A DNA stretch of 46,104 nt from Eubacterium sp. (lineage in GTDB: Bacteria; Bacillota; Clostridia; Lachnospirales; Lachnospiraceae). Below, piece by piece: positions 1-8,040 of this stretch. Position 1 is the stretch's first letter. Each line of letters opens with the position of its first letter. The position numbers and the translations under genes were made by a program. The notes beneath the pieces are model-generated. The model ran no database searches. It was not told where the DNA came from and saw only the letters and a program-made list of their open reading frames with translations. The stretch spans positions 1-46,104 of the forward strand of contig JAILRB010000025.1 in assembly GCA_024698585.1 (NCBI GenBank), read 5' to 3'.

Positions 1-83
1 AGCCGGTGGTTTATTTGTTTATTAAAGCTCCGTTTTTTCTACACAAAAAACTTCGCAATAATAAACAGGGCCTTGCCCTATAC

Positions 84-114
84 AAAAAAAGAATCCCTTT
101 AAATAAAGAGATTC
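84..114 (-). terminator. Intrinsic terminator of tmRNA
   Basis: On the minus strand the arms GAATC-CTTT and AAAG-GATTC form a hairpin at 91-114, followed by a run of seven T (84-90). It lies a few bases beyond the tmRNA 3' end. The remaining bases 1-83 show no gene. Confidence 0.85.
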
Positions 115-119
115 TCGAG

Positions 120-459
120 TGGACTAGATGGGAATCGAACCCATATCCCAAAGTCCTTCCACCGTTCTTCTACTATCATAGTTCGTTATTTAACATTCCC
201 TCAGGATAACGGAAACGAACATCCTTTATCCTTCAGTAGCTTCATAAATCTCCTAATTGCGCAAAGCTTTGCAACCAGGGTGTCCTACAAAAAGTCGATG
301 CCAAATCTCAGGGTGTAGGAGTCCTAAGACTGACAGCTGCCGTAATTAGGCAGCGTATGCTAATTTGTTATCAGCGTTTAATTTAATTGTGTGAGTTAAC
401 GCATCACCTGCGGATAGCTTCACCAGATTCCAAACCCCTGTCGAAACCAGTACTAGCCC
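120..459 (-). ncRNA. ssrA: tmRNA (transfer-messenger RNA)
   Basis: Rescues stalled ribosomes: it enters as a tRNA-like molecule, its short reading frame tags the unfinished protein, and the tag directs proteolysis. The 5' acceptor strand GGGCTAG (453-459) pairs with CTAGTCC (121-127), with one G-U pair. It is followed by the hallmark ACTGGTTTCGACAGGG. The 3' end carries a T arm (ATGGG, TTCGATT, CCCAT). The tag reading frame runs from the resume codon GCT at 373-375 to TAA at 346-348 and encodes ADNKLAYAA, ending in the usual small hydrophobic residues. CCA is not encoded after the discriminator base and must be added. The gene stands alone with its own terminator, downstream of purF. The boundaries come from acceptor pairing and should be right to the base. 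Confidence 0.95.
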
Positions 460-570
460 TTACTGGATATTTAATCTGTTCCAAGAACATCGCACATTTC
501 CCGGGAAAAATCAACCGCTTTTACGGCGACATTTTTCTTTTTTATTTGAATCGTAAATGCAACATATGCA

Positions 571-602
571 AAGGAAAAAGGATGAAGAAATACTCCATCC
601 TT
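571..602 (-). terminator. Intrinsic terminator of purF
   Basis: A 10-bp stem (AAGGATGGAG with CTTCATCCTT, one G-U pair) and a 5-nt loop at 578-602 are followed on the minus strand by a T-rich tail. It begins 16 nt after the purF stop codon. Confidence 0.85.
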
Positions 603-617
603 TCCTATCTTTCATTC

Positions 618-2000
618 CTATTTCACCGGATAATGATTGTCAAAGCATGCCTTACAAATCGGCAAGTCTCCTACCATAGTCTTAAAGTCCTCGATTTGCA
701 GATACTGCAATGAGTCTGCCCCGATGTTATTGCAGATGAATTCCACGGAATGCTCTGAAGCAATTAACTGATTGCTGCTTGGCACATCCGTTCCGTAATA
801 ACATGGATACAGGAATGGTGGAGAGCTGACTTTTACGTGAACTTCCTTGGCTCCCGCCTTTTTCAGCATCTCGATAATCTGCTTCATGGTGGTTCCACGG
901 ACAATGGAGTCATCAATGATGATGATGTTCTTTCCACGAACCACATTGTCAATGACGCTTAGCTTCATGTGAACGGCTTCTCTTCGTTCTTCATCCGTCG
1001 GTTTGATGAAACTTCTTCCAATGTAACTGTTCTTATGAAATGCCAATGCAAAGGGAATTCCCGATTCCTTTGCATACCCTGCCGCTGCTGCCAGACCGGA
1101 ATCCGGTACTCCTATGACAACATCTGCCTTCACGTCTGATTTTCGTGCCAAAGCTCTTCCTGCACGCTCTCTGGCTTCATGAACTTCGATTCCGTCCATT
1201 ACGGAATCCAGTCTTGCAAAATAAATATATTCAAATATACAATGTGCATGCTGTTTGTTGCATAAGTCCTCATTACTCTTTATTCCATCCGGGGTAATTG
1301 TTATGATTTCTCCCGGTTTAATGTCACGAATCACTTCGCCTCCCACTGCACTGATTGCAACGCTTTCTGAAGCAAGTATATAAGTATCCTCTCGCTTTCC
1401 AAGAATCAATGGTTTGATTCCCTGTGGATCTCTCATTCCGACCAGTTTCCTTGGACTCATCACAATAACTGCATAACCGCCGTGAATGCGGTCTGCCGTA
1501 TTTTCAATTGCTTCTTCAATTGATTTTGTTTTTACACGCTCACTAATGATTTCATAGGTGAGTACTTCCGAATCAGAGGAAGTATAGTGTGCCTGCCCCC
1601 GATACATCTGTTCCTTCTTAATTTCATCTGCATTTACAATGTTTCCATTGTGTACCACTGCAAGACTTCCTTTGATATAATTCATTGCAATGGGTTGTGC
1701 ATTCTCCGGAGTGCTTCCTCCGGTAGTGGAATATCGGACGTGTCCTACCCCAATATTTCCCACAAGTTCCTGAAAATCCTGATGGGCAAACACTTCACTG
1801 ACAAGCCCCATTCCCTTCTTTGTTTTGATATTTCCCATAGGTCCGGTGGTATCAGAAACTGACATTCCTGCCGATTCCTGACCTCTATGCTGTAATGAAA
1901 TCAATCCATAGTAGATATCCTTTGCCACAGCTTCTCCTTCCGGTGAATAAATTCCAAACACGCCACACTCTTCATGGAGTTTGTCATCCGAAATTCCCAT
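618..2000 (-). CDS. purF: Amidophosphoribosyltransferase
   Basis: First step of de novo purine synthesis: PRPP plus glutamine give phosphoribosylamine. The protein is 460 aa, normal for the family. The N-terminal class II glutaminase begins after an 11-residue propeptide; Cys12 in HEECGVFGIY would become the N-terminal nucleophile. The C-terminal phosphoribosyltransferase half has the PRPP loop IIIIDDSIVRGTT near residue 360. Cysteines near the C-terminus (ICKAC) and in HAHCIF and LYPCYYG fit the [4Fe-4S] form known from Bacillus. The ATG at 2000 was chosen because GGGAGG stands 9 nt upstream; a longer in-frame extension to 2048 would read through the leader terminator. It stands apart from other purine genes and lies beside the glutamine/ammonium genes. 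Its leader contains an attenuator. Confidence 0.96.
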   Translation of the reverse strand: MGISDDKLHEECGVFGIYSPEGEAVAKDIYYGLISLQHRGQESAGMSVSDTTGPMGNIKTKKGMGLVSEVFAHQDFQELVGNIGVGHVRYSTTGGSTPENAQPIAMNYIKGSLAVVHNGNIVNADEIKKEQMYRGQAHYTSSDSEVLTYEIISERVKTKSIEEAIENTADRIHGGYAVIVMSPRKLVGMRDPQGIKPLILGKREDTYILASESVAISAVGGEVIRDIKPGEIITITPDGIKSNEDLCNKQHAHCIFEYIYFARLDSVMDGIEVHEARERAGRALARKSDVKADVVIGVPDSGLAAAAGYAKESGIPFALAFHKNSYIGRSFIKPTDEERREAVHMKLSVIDNVVRGKNIIIIDDSIVRGTTMKQIIEMLKKAGAKEVHVKVSSPPFLYPCYYGTDVPSSNQLIASEHSVEFICNNIGADSLQYLQIEDFKTMVGDLPICKACFDNHYPVK

Positions 2001-2018
2001 AATATTGTTCCTCCCTGC

Positions 2019-2062
2019 AAAAAAAGGCACTTTGAGCTCAATACTCAAAGCGCCTTTGCTTT
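2019..2062 (-). promoter_or_regulatory. purF leader attenuator with AANGRC hexaloop
   Basis: An 11-bp terminator stem (2026-2036 with 2044-2054) is followed by seven T (2019-2025), ending just before the purF ribosome binding site. Its 5' arm can instead form AAAGC-[AAAGGC]-GCTTT (2047-2062), a 5-bp hairpin with a six-base loop having A at position 1 and G at position 4. That is the loop signature of ANTAR-protein RNA targets. The two folds share 2047-2054 and exclude each other. The refolding is seen in the sequence; ANTAR control is inferred, and only one hexaloop is evident instead of the usual two. Confidence 0.6.
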
Positions 2063-2093
2063 TTACTTCATATATTCTTGTTATGTCTCCTCT

Positions 2094-2122
2094 ATTAAAG
2101 CACTATAAAAAGTGAATGTCAA
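2094..2122 (-). promoter_or_regulatory. purF promoter, sigma-A type
   Basis: TTGACA (2117-2122), 17-bp spacer, TTTAAT (2094-2099) on the minus strand. The predicted leader is about 85 nt, too short for a PRPP or purine aptamer plus the terminator it contains. Confidence 0.75.
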
Positions 2123-2135
2123 CCAATATTTCTCA

Positions 2136-2180
2136 TAAAATAAAAGAGTCATGCTTCCATCTTGGAATCCATGACTCTTT
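2136..2180 (-). terminator. Intrinsic terminator of the amt fusion gene
   Basis: An 11-bp perfect stem (AAAGAGTCATG with CATGACTCTTT; 2143-2153 and 2170-2180) is followed by a T-rich tail on the minus strand, 31 nt after the amt stop codon. Confidence 0.85.
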
Positions 2181-2211
2181 CTTAATTTACTTATCTTGTT
2201 TTCCTATGCAG

Positions 2212-3969
2212 TTATTCAACGTCCTGTAACGCTTCTCCGTTTTCTTCACCGGTTCGAATCTTTACAACACGGCTAACTGGGTAAACGAAGATTTTACCAT
2301 CGCCGATTTTTCCAGTATATAATGTTTTCTTTGCGGTATCGATTACGCTGTCTACCGGAATATCACTGACTACGACTTCCAATTTAATCTTTGGTAATAA
2401 GGTAAGATCCATTTCAACTCCACGGTACATCTGGCCGGCACCTTTCTGAATACCACAACCACTTACCTGAGTTACTGTAATACCTGTTACACCGAGATTA
2501 TTTAATGCTCTCTTAATCTTGTCATATCTTGATAATTTTGTAATGATAACAATCTTGTACATTCCTGTATCTAAGGATGTTCCCTTAACTGTTTCCACTG
2601 TATTTTCCACCTTAACAGAAGCTTTCTTCATTGCTTCGCTGGCAACTTCATATTCATCTACACCAAGTTTTGTGTTTTCGTTAGCAAACATTGCAGATTC
2701 TGTGATATCCACGATAGAGAAACCTGCATATGCAGAGGTAAGACCATGTTCCTTAACATCCAAACCTTCAATTTCTTCATCTTCTGTAACACGAAGTCCA
2801 AAGATTGCTTTAATGATTGCAAATACGATTGTCATTCCTACTGCGGTCCAAGCTGCTACAGTTACAATACCTAACAACTGAATTCCTAATAACTTAAATC
2901 CACCGCCGTAGAATAAACCTTTCAGGGTATCATTTCCAGGTGCTGAAGTTGTAGCAAATAAACCGACTGCAATGGTACCCCAGATACCATTCATCATATG
3001 AACTGCAACCGCACCAACAGGGTCATCAATGTGAAGTTTGTAATCTAAAAGCCATACACCGAAGCATACCAAAAGTCCTGCAACTGCCCCGATTACAACA
3101 GCGCCAAATGCATCTGTTACGTCACAAGGAGCTGTGATTGCCACAAGACCTGCAAGGGATGCATTCAAACACATCGAAACATCCGGCTTGCCATATTTCA
3201 CCCAGGTAAATACCATACATACAACAGTTGCAATAGATGGTGCAACGGTAGTTGTTAAGAATACGGAAGCAAGCTGATCAGGAGTTGTACAAGCTGCACC
3301 GTTAAATCCGTACCATCCAAACCAAAGGATGAATACACCTAAACATCCAACTACAATGTTATGACCCGGAATTGCGTTAACTTTTTTCACTTTTCCGTTT
3401 TCATCGGTGTCAAACTTACCAATTCTGGCACCTACCATCTTAGCACCGATAATCGCTGCAATACCACCTACCATGTGGATTGCACAGGATCCTGCGAAAT
3501 CGTGGAATCCCATCTGTGAAAGCCAGCCGCCACCCCAGATCCAATGTGCTTCAATCGGATAAATCAATCCTGAGATGATTCCTGAGTATACACAGTAGCT
3601 TAAGAATCTTGTTCTTTCTGCCATGGCACCGGAAACAATTGTTGCGGTTGTAGCACAGAACACTAAGTTAAATACAAAATTTGACCAATCAAAATTGCTG
3701 TAATTTGTAAAAATGTCTATTCCCGGTTTTCCGATAAAACCAAATAAATCTTCACCGAGTAATAATCCAAAACCAATGATGATGAACATTGCACAACCAA
3801 TACAAAAGTCCATTAAGTTCTTCATCAGGATATTCCCTGCATTCTTTGCTCTGGAAAAACCTGCTTCCACCATTGCAAATCCTGCCTGCATCCAAAATAC
3901 AAGAGCTGCTCCAATCAAAAACCAAACAGCGAATATCTGTCCGTTTACTGCATTCATAATTTCTTCCAT
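2212..3969 (-). CDS. amt: Ammonium transporter fused to a PII regulator
   Basis: Residues about 1-430 are an Amt/Rh ammonium channel with about eleven membrane segments; the N-terminal FWMQAGFAMVEAGFSR and the Trp/His-rich pore segments such as HWIWGGGW are typical. After a linker of about 50 residues, residues about 468-585 form a complete PII (GlnB/GlnK) domain: MYKIVIITKLSRYDKIK, a T-loop with QMYRGVE (Tyr near 515) and the B-loop TGKIGDGKIFV. PII proteins normally bind ATP, ADP and 2-oxoglutarate and plug Amt as separate trimers; here regulator and channel are covalently joined. ATG at 3969 follows AAAGGAG by 9 nt. The gene lies 127 nt after glnN, across a terminator that may be regulated. 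Confidence 0.95.
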   Translation of the reverse strand: MEEIMNAVNGQIFAVWFLIGAALVFWMQAGFAMVEAGFSRAKNAGNILMKNLMDFCIGCAMFIIIGFGLLLGEDLFGFIGKPGIDIFTNYSNFDWSNFVFNLVFCATTATIVSGAMAERTRFLSYCVYSGIISGLIYPIEAHWIWGGGWLSQMGFHDFAGSCAIHMVGGIAAIIGAKMVGARIGKFDTDENGKVKKVNAIPGHNIVVGCLGVFILWFGWYGFNGAACTTPDQLASVFLTTTVAPSIATVVCMVFTWVKYGKPDVSMCLNASLAGLVAITAPCDVTDAFGAVVIGAVAGLLVCFGVWLLDYKLHIDDPVGAVAVHMMNGIWGTIAVGLFATTSAPGNDTLKGLFYGGGFKLLGIQLLGIVTVAAWTAVGMTIVFAIIKAIFGLRVTEDEEIEGLDVKEHGLTSAYAGFSIVDITESAMFANENTKLGVDEYEVASEAMKKASVKVENTVETVKGTSLDTGMYKIVIITKLSRYDKIKRALNNLGVTGITVTQVSGCGIQKGAGQMYRGVEMDLTLLPKIKLEVVVSDIPVDSVIDTAKKTLYTGKIGDGKIFVYPVSRVVKIRTGEENGEALQDVE

Positions 3970-4002
3970 ATGTCATTTCTCCTTTCACTGTTGCCATACG
4001 CA

Positions 4003-4030
4003 ATTATTACTTATTTCATAGACTTGTAAA
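4003..4030 (-). promoter_or_regulatory. Possible amt promoter
   Basis: TTTACA (4025-4030), 16-bp spacer, AATAAT (4003-4008), placed after the glnN-amt terminator. It is a moderate match, so amt may be transcribed independently as well as by readthrough. Confidence 0.35.
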
Positions 4031-4035
4031 CATAG

Positions 4036-4081
4036 AAAAAGCCACCCCACTCTCCGTTTGCCACGTCGTTGTGGGATGACT
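4036..4081 (-). promoter_or_regulatory. glnN-amt intergenic terminator with AANGRC hexaloop
   Basis: An 11-bp stem with G-U pairs (AGTCATCCCAC with GTGGGGTGGCT; 4071-4081 and 4040-4050) ends in five T. The 5' arm can also form CCAC-[AACGAC]-GTGG (4061-4074), again a hexaloop with A1 and G4 closed by C-G. It can act as the glnN terminator or as a controlled readthrough point into amt. The terminator is clear; the regulated switch is inferred from the same arrangement at purF and glnN. Confidence 0.65.
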
Positions 4082-4096
4082 CTTTTTATTTTCATT

Positions 4097-6196
4097 TTAA
4101 TATACGCTAAACAATAACTTGCCGTAGCTTGGGAATGGCCAGTATCTTTCTGAGGTAAGCATTTCTGCTTCATCCACATACTTTCTTACGGTATCCATTG
4201 CCGGCAGAATCTCATCTCTCATCACTTCTGATGTCTTGATGATATTGTCGTAGTCTACGAGTTTTTCAAGTTTCTCTTCCAAATCGCTGGTAGCGCTTGA
4301 AATGGAATCAGTTAATTCAGAAAGTCTTTCCATGGTTGTAATTTCATAATTACATTTTACATTGGAACTTACTGACTTCATTAAAGATGTTGTCTTTGCA
4401 AGGCTATACAGATATCCTTCGATGGCTGCAAGGTAATTCTTTCTTACCATGTCTACCATTGTATGAGCTTCGATATTGATTGTCTTGCAGTAGTTCTCTA
4501 ACATGATTTCACATCTTGAGTGAAGTTCTGATTCTGAGAATACTTTATGTTCCATAAGCATATCCACGTTCTTCTGATCTAAAAGATGTGGCATTGCGTC
4601 AGCTGTTGTTTTAAGATTGGAAAGGCCACGAACCTTAGTCGCTTCTTCAATCCATTCTTCACCATATCCATTACCATTGAAGATAATTCTTTCATGCTTC
4701 TTAATGGTATCCTTAATTAATTCATGAAGTTCGCTTTCGAAATCAGCCGCTCCTTCTAACTGATCAGCAAACTGCTTCAAGCTTTCTGCAACTGATGCAT
4801 TTAACATAATGTTACAGCATGCAATACTGTTTGCTGAACCAAGAGAACGGAACTCGAACTTGTTTCCTGTGAAAGCAAATGGTGATGTTCTGTTTCTGTC
4901 TGTTGTATCTCTTGAGAATCTTGGAAGTGAGTGAACTCCAAGTTTCATGATTACCTTTTCTGTTCCTTCGTATGGAGTGTCATTCTTAATAGAATCAAGA
5001 ATTGCTGTCAGTTCATCTCCAAGGAAGATTGAAATGATTGCAGGTGGTGCTTCGTTCGCTCCAAGTCTGTGGTCATTTCCTGCTGTTGCAACGGAAAGTC
5101 TTAATAAATCCTGATATTCGTCAACAGCCTTGATTACTGCACAAAGCATTAATAAGAACTGTGCATTTTCGCTTGGTGTATCTCCAGGGGAAAGAAGGTT
5201 CACTCCCTTATCTGTAGCCATGGACCAGTTGTTATGCTTACCGGAACCATTCACTCCTGCGAATGGTTTTTCATGAAGTAAGCAAACCATTCCGTGCTTT
5301 CTTGCAACCTTCTGCATGATTTCCATTGTTACCTGGTTGCTGTCTGTTGCTACGTTTGTTGTTGAGAAGATTGGTGCTAATTCGTGCTGTGCAGGTGCTA
5401 CTTCGTTATGTTCTGTCTTAGCAAGAATTCCAAGCTTCCAAAGTTCTTCATTCAATTCTTCCATGAATGCGCAAACTCTAGGTTTGATAACACCAAAGTA
5501 ATGGTCATCTAATTCCTGTCCCTTTGGAGGCATTGCTCCAAACAATGTTCTTCCTGTATATACAAGGTCAGGTCTCTTTTCGAACATTTCCTTATCTACT
5601 AAGAAATATTCCTGTTCCGGACCTACGCTTGTTCGAACGTATTTTACGTCGTTTCCAAATAATTTTAATACTCTCTTAGCCTGACGGTTCAGTGCCTGCA
5701 TGGATCTTAACAATGGTGTTTTCTTATCCAATGCATCACCAGAGTATGAACAGAATGCTGTTGGAATACAAAGGGTATGATCTTTAATGAATGCATAAGA
5801 TGTTGGGTCCCATGCTGTATATCCTCTTGCTTCGAATGTTGCTCGAAGACCTCCGGATGGGAATGATGATGCATCCGGTTCTCCTTTGATTAATTCCTTT
5901 CCGGAGAATTCCATGATAACGCCTCCGTCTGGTGATGGAGAAATAAAGCTGTCATGCTTTTCTGCGGTAATTCCTGTCAATGGCTGGAACCAATGAGTGT
6001 AATGTGTTGCTCCGTTTTCTAAAGCCCATTTTTTCATTTCTGTTGCAACTGCGTCTGCAACCTTGTCATCTAATCTTGTATTTTCGTCAATTGTCTTCTT
6101 GAGCGAACTGTAAATATCCTCCGATAATCTCGCTCTCATCACTCTGTCATCAAATACAAGTGATCCAAACATTTCAGGTACGTTTTGTGTTTTCAT
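4097..6196 (-). CDS. glnN: Glutamine synthetase type III
   Basis: Makes glutamine from glutamate, ammonium and ATP. At 699 aa it has GSIII length, far above the 440-470 aa of GSI, and its start ([12 protein letters not shown]) and [10 protein letters not shown] are GSIII-like. Catalytic-core signatures include PEQEYFLVD, the long segment around [23 protein letters not shown] and the [17 protein letters not shown] arginine region. GSIII enzymes form dodecamers and are common in Bacteroides and Clostridia. ATG 6196 follows AAGGAG by 7 nt. It is preceded by a perfect-consensus promoter, an attenuator-like terminator and a further leader of about 130 nt. Its neighbours Amt-PII and PurF form a glutamine-linked group with it. 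Confidence 0.96.
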   Translation of the reverse strand: MKTQNVPEMFGSLVFDDRVMRARLSEDIYSSLKKTIDENTRLDDKVADAVATEMKKWALENGATHYTHWFQPLTGITAEKHDSFISPSPDGGVIMEFSGKELIKGEPDASSFPSGGLRATFEARGYTAWDPTSYAFIKDHTLCIPTAFCSYSGDALDKKTPLLRSMQALNRQAKRVLKLFGNDVKYVRTSVGPEQEYFLVDKEMFEKRPDLVYTGRTLFGAMPPKGQELDDHYFGVIKPRVCAFMEELNEELWKLGILAKTEHNEVAPAQHELAPIFSTTNVATDSNQVTMEIMQKVARKHGMVCLLHEKPFAGVNGSGKHNNWSMATDKGVNLLSPGDTPSENAQFLLMLCAVIKAVDEYQDLLRLSVATAGNDHRLGANEAPPAIISIFLGDELTAILDSIKNDTPYEGTEKVIMKLGVHSLPRFSRDTTDRNRTSPFAFTGNKFEFRSLGSANSIACCNIMLNASVAESLKQFADQLEGAADFESELHELIKDTIKKHERIIFNGNGYGEEWIEEATKVRGLSNLKTTADAMPHLLDQKNVDMLMEHKVFSESELHSRCEIMLENYCKTINIEAHTMVDMVRKNYLAAIEGYLYSLAKTTSLMKSVSSNVKCNYEITTMERLSELTDSISSATSDLEEKLEKLVDYDNIIKTSEVMRDEILPAMDTVRKYVDEAEMLTSERYWPFPSYGKLLFSVY

Positions 6197-6324
6197 AATG
6201 ATTCTCCTTCCTTATTTCCATCTCGGTTGACGCTTTCCCTTGTCTTTGTATTGAGTACAGACCCTGGTGCGTCCTGGCTACGCTCATTCTTTTCAAGCGT
6301 TTTATGGAACTTTTAAATTTCCAC

Positions 6325-6368
6325 AAAAAAAGCGCCTCGGAGTGTTTTCTCCAAGACGCCCTTGCCTT
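6325..6368 (-). promoter_or_regulatory. glnN leader attenuator with AANGRC hexaloop
   Basis: A strong 11-bp stem (6349-6359 with 6332-6342, loop AAAACA) is followed by seven T (6325-6331). It begins within about a dozen bases of the predicted transcription start, so unregulated transcripts should abort. The 5' arm can refold as AAGGC-[AAGGGC]-GTCTT (6353-6368), a hexaloop with A1 and G4. The remaining leader (6197-6324) holds no gene; a short inverted repeat ACGCT/AGCGT lies at 6280-6300. In solventogenic Clostridium, glnA is known to sit beside an AmiR/NasR-like (ANTAR) antiterminator gene, which fits this reading. Confidence 0.65.
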
Positions 6369-6377
6369 ATGTTGTGG

Positions 6378-6406
6378 ATTATATCTGCTTAATTTTTCTC
6401 TGTCAA
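6378..6406 (-). promoter_or_regulatory. glnN promoter, perfect sigma-A consensus
   Basis: TTGACA (6401-6406), 17-bp spacer, TATAAT (6378-6383). A perfect consensus promoter directly followed by a terminator suggests that control is exerted after initiation. Confidence 0.88.
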
Positions 6407-6473
6407 GTTTTTTTCGTTTTTCTTAAAAATATAAACCATTCACTTAAGTTATTTAGTTTTTCCTTTTCTTTTG

Positions 6474-7388
6474 TTAGACCTCATGTTCCTCAATATATTT
6501 GCTTGCCGCCAAAGCTGCCACAGCACCGTCTGCTGCCGCAGTAGTTAGTTGTCTTACTTCTTTCGTCCGGCAGTCTCCCGCTGTAAACAGGCCACCTGTC
6601 TCTGTGATACAGGCTTCCGTTGCCACAACATATCCATGATCATCCAGCTCCACAGCTTCCTTGAAATTCTCATTTTCCGGAATCTGCCCCACTGCCACAA
6701 AAATTCCCTGAACTTCCAGAACTCGTTCTTCATTCGTCTTGACATTTTTGACTTTCAATCCGGTTACCATCGGTTCCCCTTGGATTTCCACTGGCACGCT
6801 ATCAAGCACCAGTTCCACGTTTTCCTTCTCTTTTAAAATGGAGGACAGTTTCTGCTCCCCTCGGAAGGAATCTCTTCGATGCACCAAATAAACCTTGGCG
6901 CAGTAATTCGACAGGAATATTGCATCCTCCAATGCTGTATTTCCTCCACCGACTACCACCACAGTTCTGTTCCGGAAAAACATTCCATCACAAGTGGCAC
7001 AATAACTTACCCCGGCACCAATCATTGCTTCTTCCCGTTCCAGTCCCAGCGTTCTACGCTTCAGCCCGGTAGCAAGAATCACCGTCTTTCCTTCATATTC
7101 ATTCTTTCCGGTCTTCACCTTCCAGACATTATTTTCCTTTTCAATTTTTTCGGCTTTTTCATAAACCACTTCTGCCCCCAGATTTTTCACCTGGTTAAAC
7201 AGATTTGTGGCAAACTCAAATCCGGACACCTTTGCAATCCCCGGGTAATTTTCAATCTCCGGTGTATTCACAATCTGTCCGCCATAACTCTTTTCTTCAA
7301 ACATCACTACGCTTCTACCAGCACGAAGTCCGTAAATAGCTGCAGACATCCCCGCCGGTCCGGCACCTATAATCATAATATCATACAT
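6474..7388 (-). CDS. trxB: Thioredoxin reductase
   Basis: NADPH-dependent flavoenzyme that reduces thioredoxin. At 304 aa it is close to the usual 305-320. The N-terminal FAD-binding loop IIGAGPAGMSAA lies at residues 5-16, the redox-active CATC near 131-134 (SYCATCDG), the NADPH-binding GGGNTALEDA near 150, and the C-terminal FAD signature TGGLFTAGDCR near 270. ATG 7388 follows AGGAGG by 7 nt. It lies downstream of trxA, separated by 161 nt containing a terminator, so it is either co-transcribed by readthrough or has a promoter I cannot identify. The only identified glutaredoxin- or thioredoxin-type partner in the window is the adjacent TrxA. Confidence 0.96.
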   Translation of the reverse strand: MYDIMIIGAGPAGMSAAIYGLRAGRSVVMFEEKSYGGQIVNTPEIENYPGIAKVSGFEFATNLFNQVKNLGAEVVYEKAEKIEKENNVWKVKTGKNEYEGKTVILATGLKRRTLGLEREEAMIGAGVSYCATCDGMFFRNRTVVVVGGGNTALEDAIFLSNYCAKVYLVHRRDSFRGEQKLSSILKEKENVELVLDSVPVEIQGEPMVTGLKVKNVKTNEERVLEVQGIFVAVGQIPENENFKEAVELDDHGYVVATEACITETGGLFTAGDCRTKEVRQLTTAAADGAVAALAASKYIEEHEV

Positions 7389-7496
7389 CGCATTTCCTCC
7401 TATAAATCACCAAAATCGCTACGCTTATTTCGGGATTGTTTCACGATTATCAAATGCACGAAAGCAGGCTTTCTGCATTTTCCTCGTCGTGGAAAC

Positions 7497-7536
7497 AAAA
7501 AGGGAAAGTCCCGTTTTCTTCTGCGAACTTTCCCTT
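7497..7536 (-). terminator. Terminator after trxA
   Basis: GGGAAAGT (7502-7509) pairs with ACTTTCCC (7527-7534), followed by five T on the minus strand. It lies between trxA and trxB and would make trxA the more abundant transcript. Confidence 0.75.
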
Positions 7537-7549
7537 CCTCCCTCATTTA

Positions 7550-7861
7550 TTATTGACTGATGAACTGAACCAGCTCATCCTTTGAAACCAAACCAATATT
7601 TCTAGCCACTTCCTGACCGTTCTTATATAAAATCATTGTAGGGATAGACATAATCTGGTACTTCATCGCTGTCGCTGGATTTTCATCAACATCCATTTTG
7701 CAAATCTTGATATCCTCGGTTTCGCCTGCTACCTGCTCCACAATTGGTCCAAGCATCTGGCATGGTCCACACCATGTTGCCCAGAAATCAACCATTACAG
7801 GTTTTTCTGATTTTAAAACTTCTTCCTCAAATGTTGCATCTGTTACATGTGTTAATGCCAT
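7550..7861 (-). CDS. trxA: Thioredoxin
   Basis: Cytosolic protein-disulfide reductant of 103 aa, the standard length. The fold is complete with the active site WCGPC (Cys31, Cys34) and the cis-proline segment SIPTM near residue 75. ATG 7861 follows GAGGAGG by 7 nt. The promoter at 7939-7967 is near consensus and its -35 box lies inside a perfect palindrome, a likely repressor site. The gene is followed by a terminator and then trxB, so reductase and substrate are made from one locus. Confidence 0.97.
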   Translation of the reverse strand: MALTHVTDATFEEEVLKSEKPVMVDFWATWCGPCQMLGPIVEQVAGETEDIKICKMDVDENPATAMKYQIMSIPTMILYKNGQEVARNIGLVSKDELVQFISQ

Positions 7862-7938
7862 AATACATTCCTCCTCTACAAAATAGTATTTTTCATTTTT
7901 TGCAAATCATACATCCCTGTATTTCTTTGCTTGAATGA

Positions 7939-7967
7939 ATTATAACACGCTTTTAATTAAATTGCAA
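7939..7967 (-). promoter_or_regulatory. trxA promoter
   Basis: TTGCAA (7962-7967), 17-bp spacer, TATAAT (7939-7944) on the minus strand. Confidence 0.8.
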
Positions 7968-7978
7968 GCAATTTAATT
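7955..7978. promoter_or_regulatory. Perfect palindrome over the trxA -35 box
   Basis: The 11-base arm AATTAAATTGC (7955-7965) and its exact reverse complement (7968-7978) are separated by AA. The -35 hexamer is at the centre, so a bound dimer would block RNA polymerase. No T-run follows, so it is not a terminator. I infer an operator; the regulator is unknown. Confidence 0.6.
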
Positions 7979-8040
7979 TCGCACATTTTAATTTGCATTA
8001 CATTTTTCTTTTTTCGTTTTATATGGCATCCATTTTTGAC

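Noticed and set aside
120-180. tRNA-like sequence with a T arm near the left edge
   Set aside because: It is the tRNA-like 3' end of tmRNA; the acceptor partner lies at 453-459 and no separate anticodon arm exists.
387-713. Plus-strand reading frame across tmRNA and the purF end
   Set aside because: It overlaps tmRNA, a terminator and purF on the other strand and has no protein-like composition; treated as a shadow frame.
2000-2048. Longer purF with 16 extra N-terminal residues
   Set aside because: The extension is encoded by the leader terminator hairpin, and the strong ribosome binding site sits after it.
2019-2100. Purine, PRPP or ppGpp riboswitch before purF
   Set aside because: The predicted leader is about 85 nt and mostly terminator and binding site; no aptamer core motifs are visible.
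6197-6400. Glutamine riboswitch before glnN
   Set aside because: The known glutamine aptamer motifs are not present in the leader; the class is also mostly cyanobacterial.
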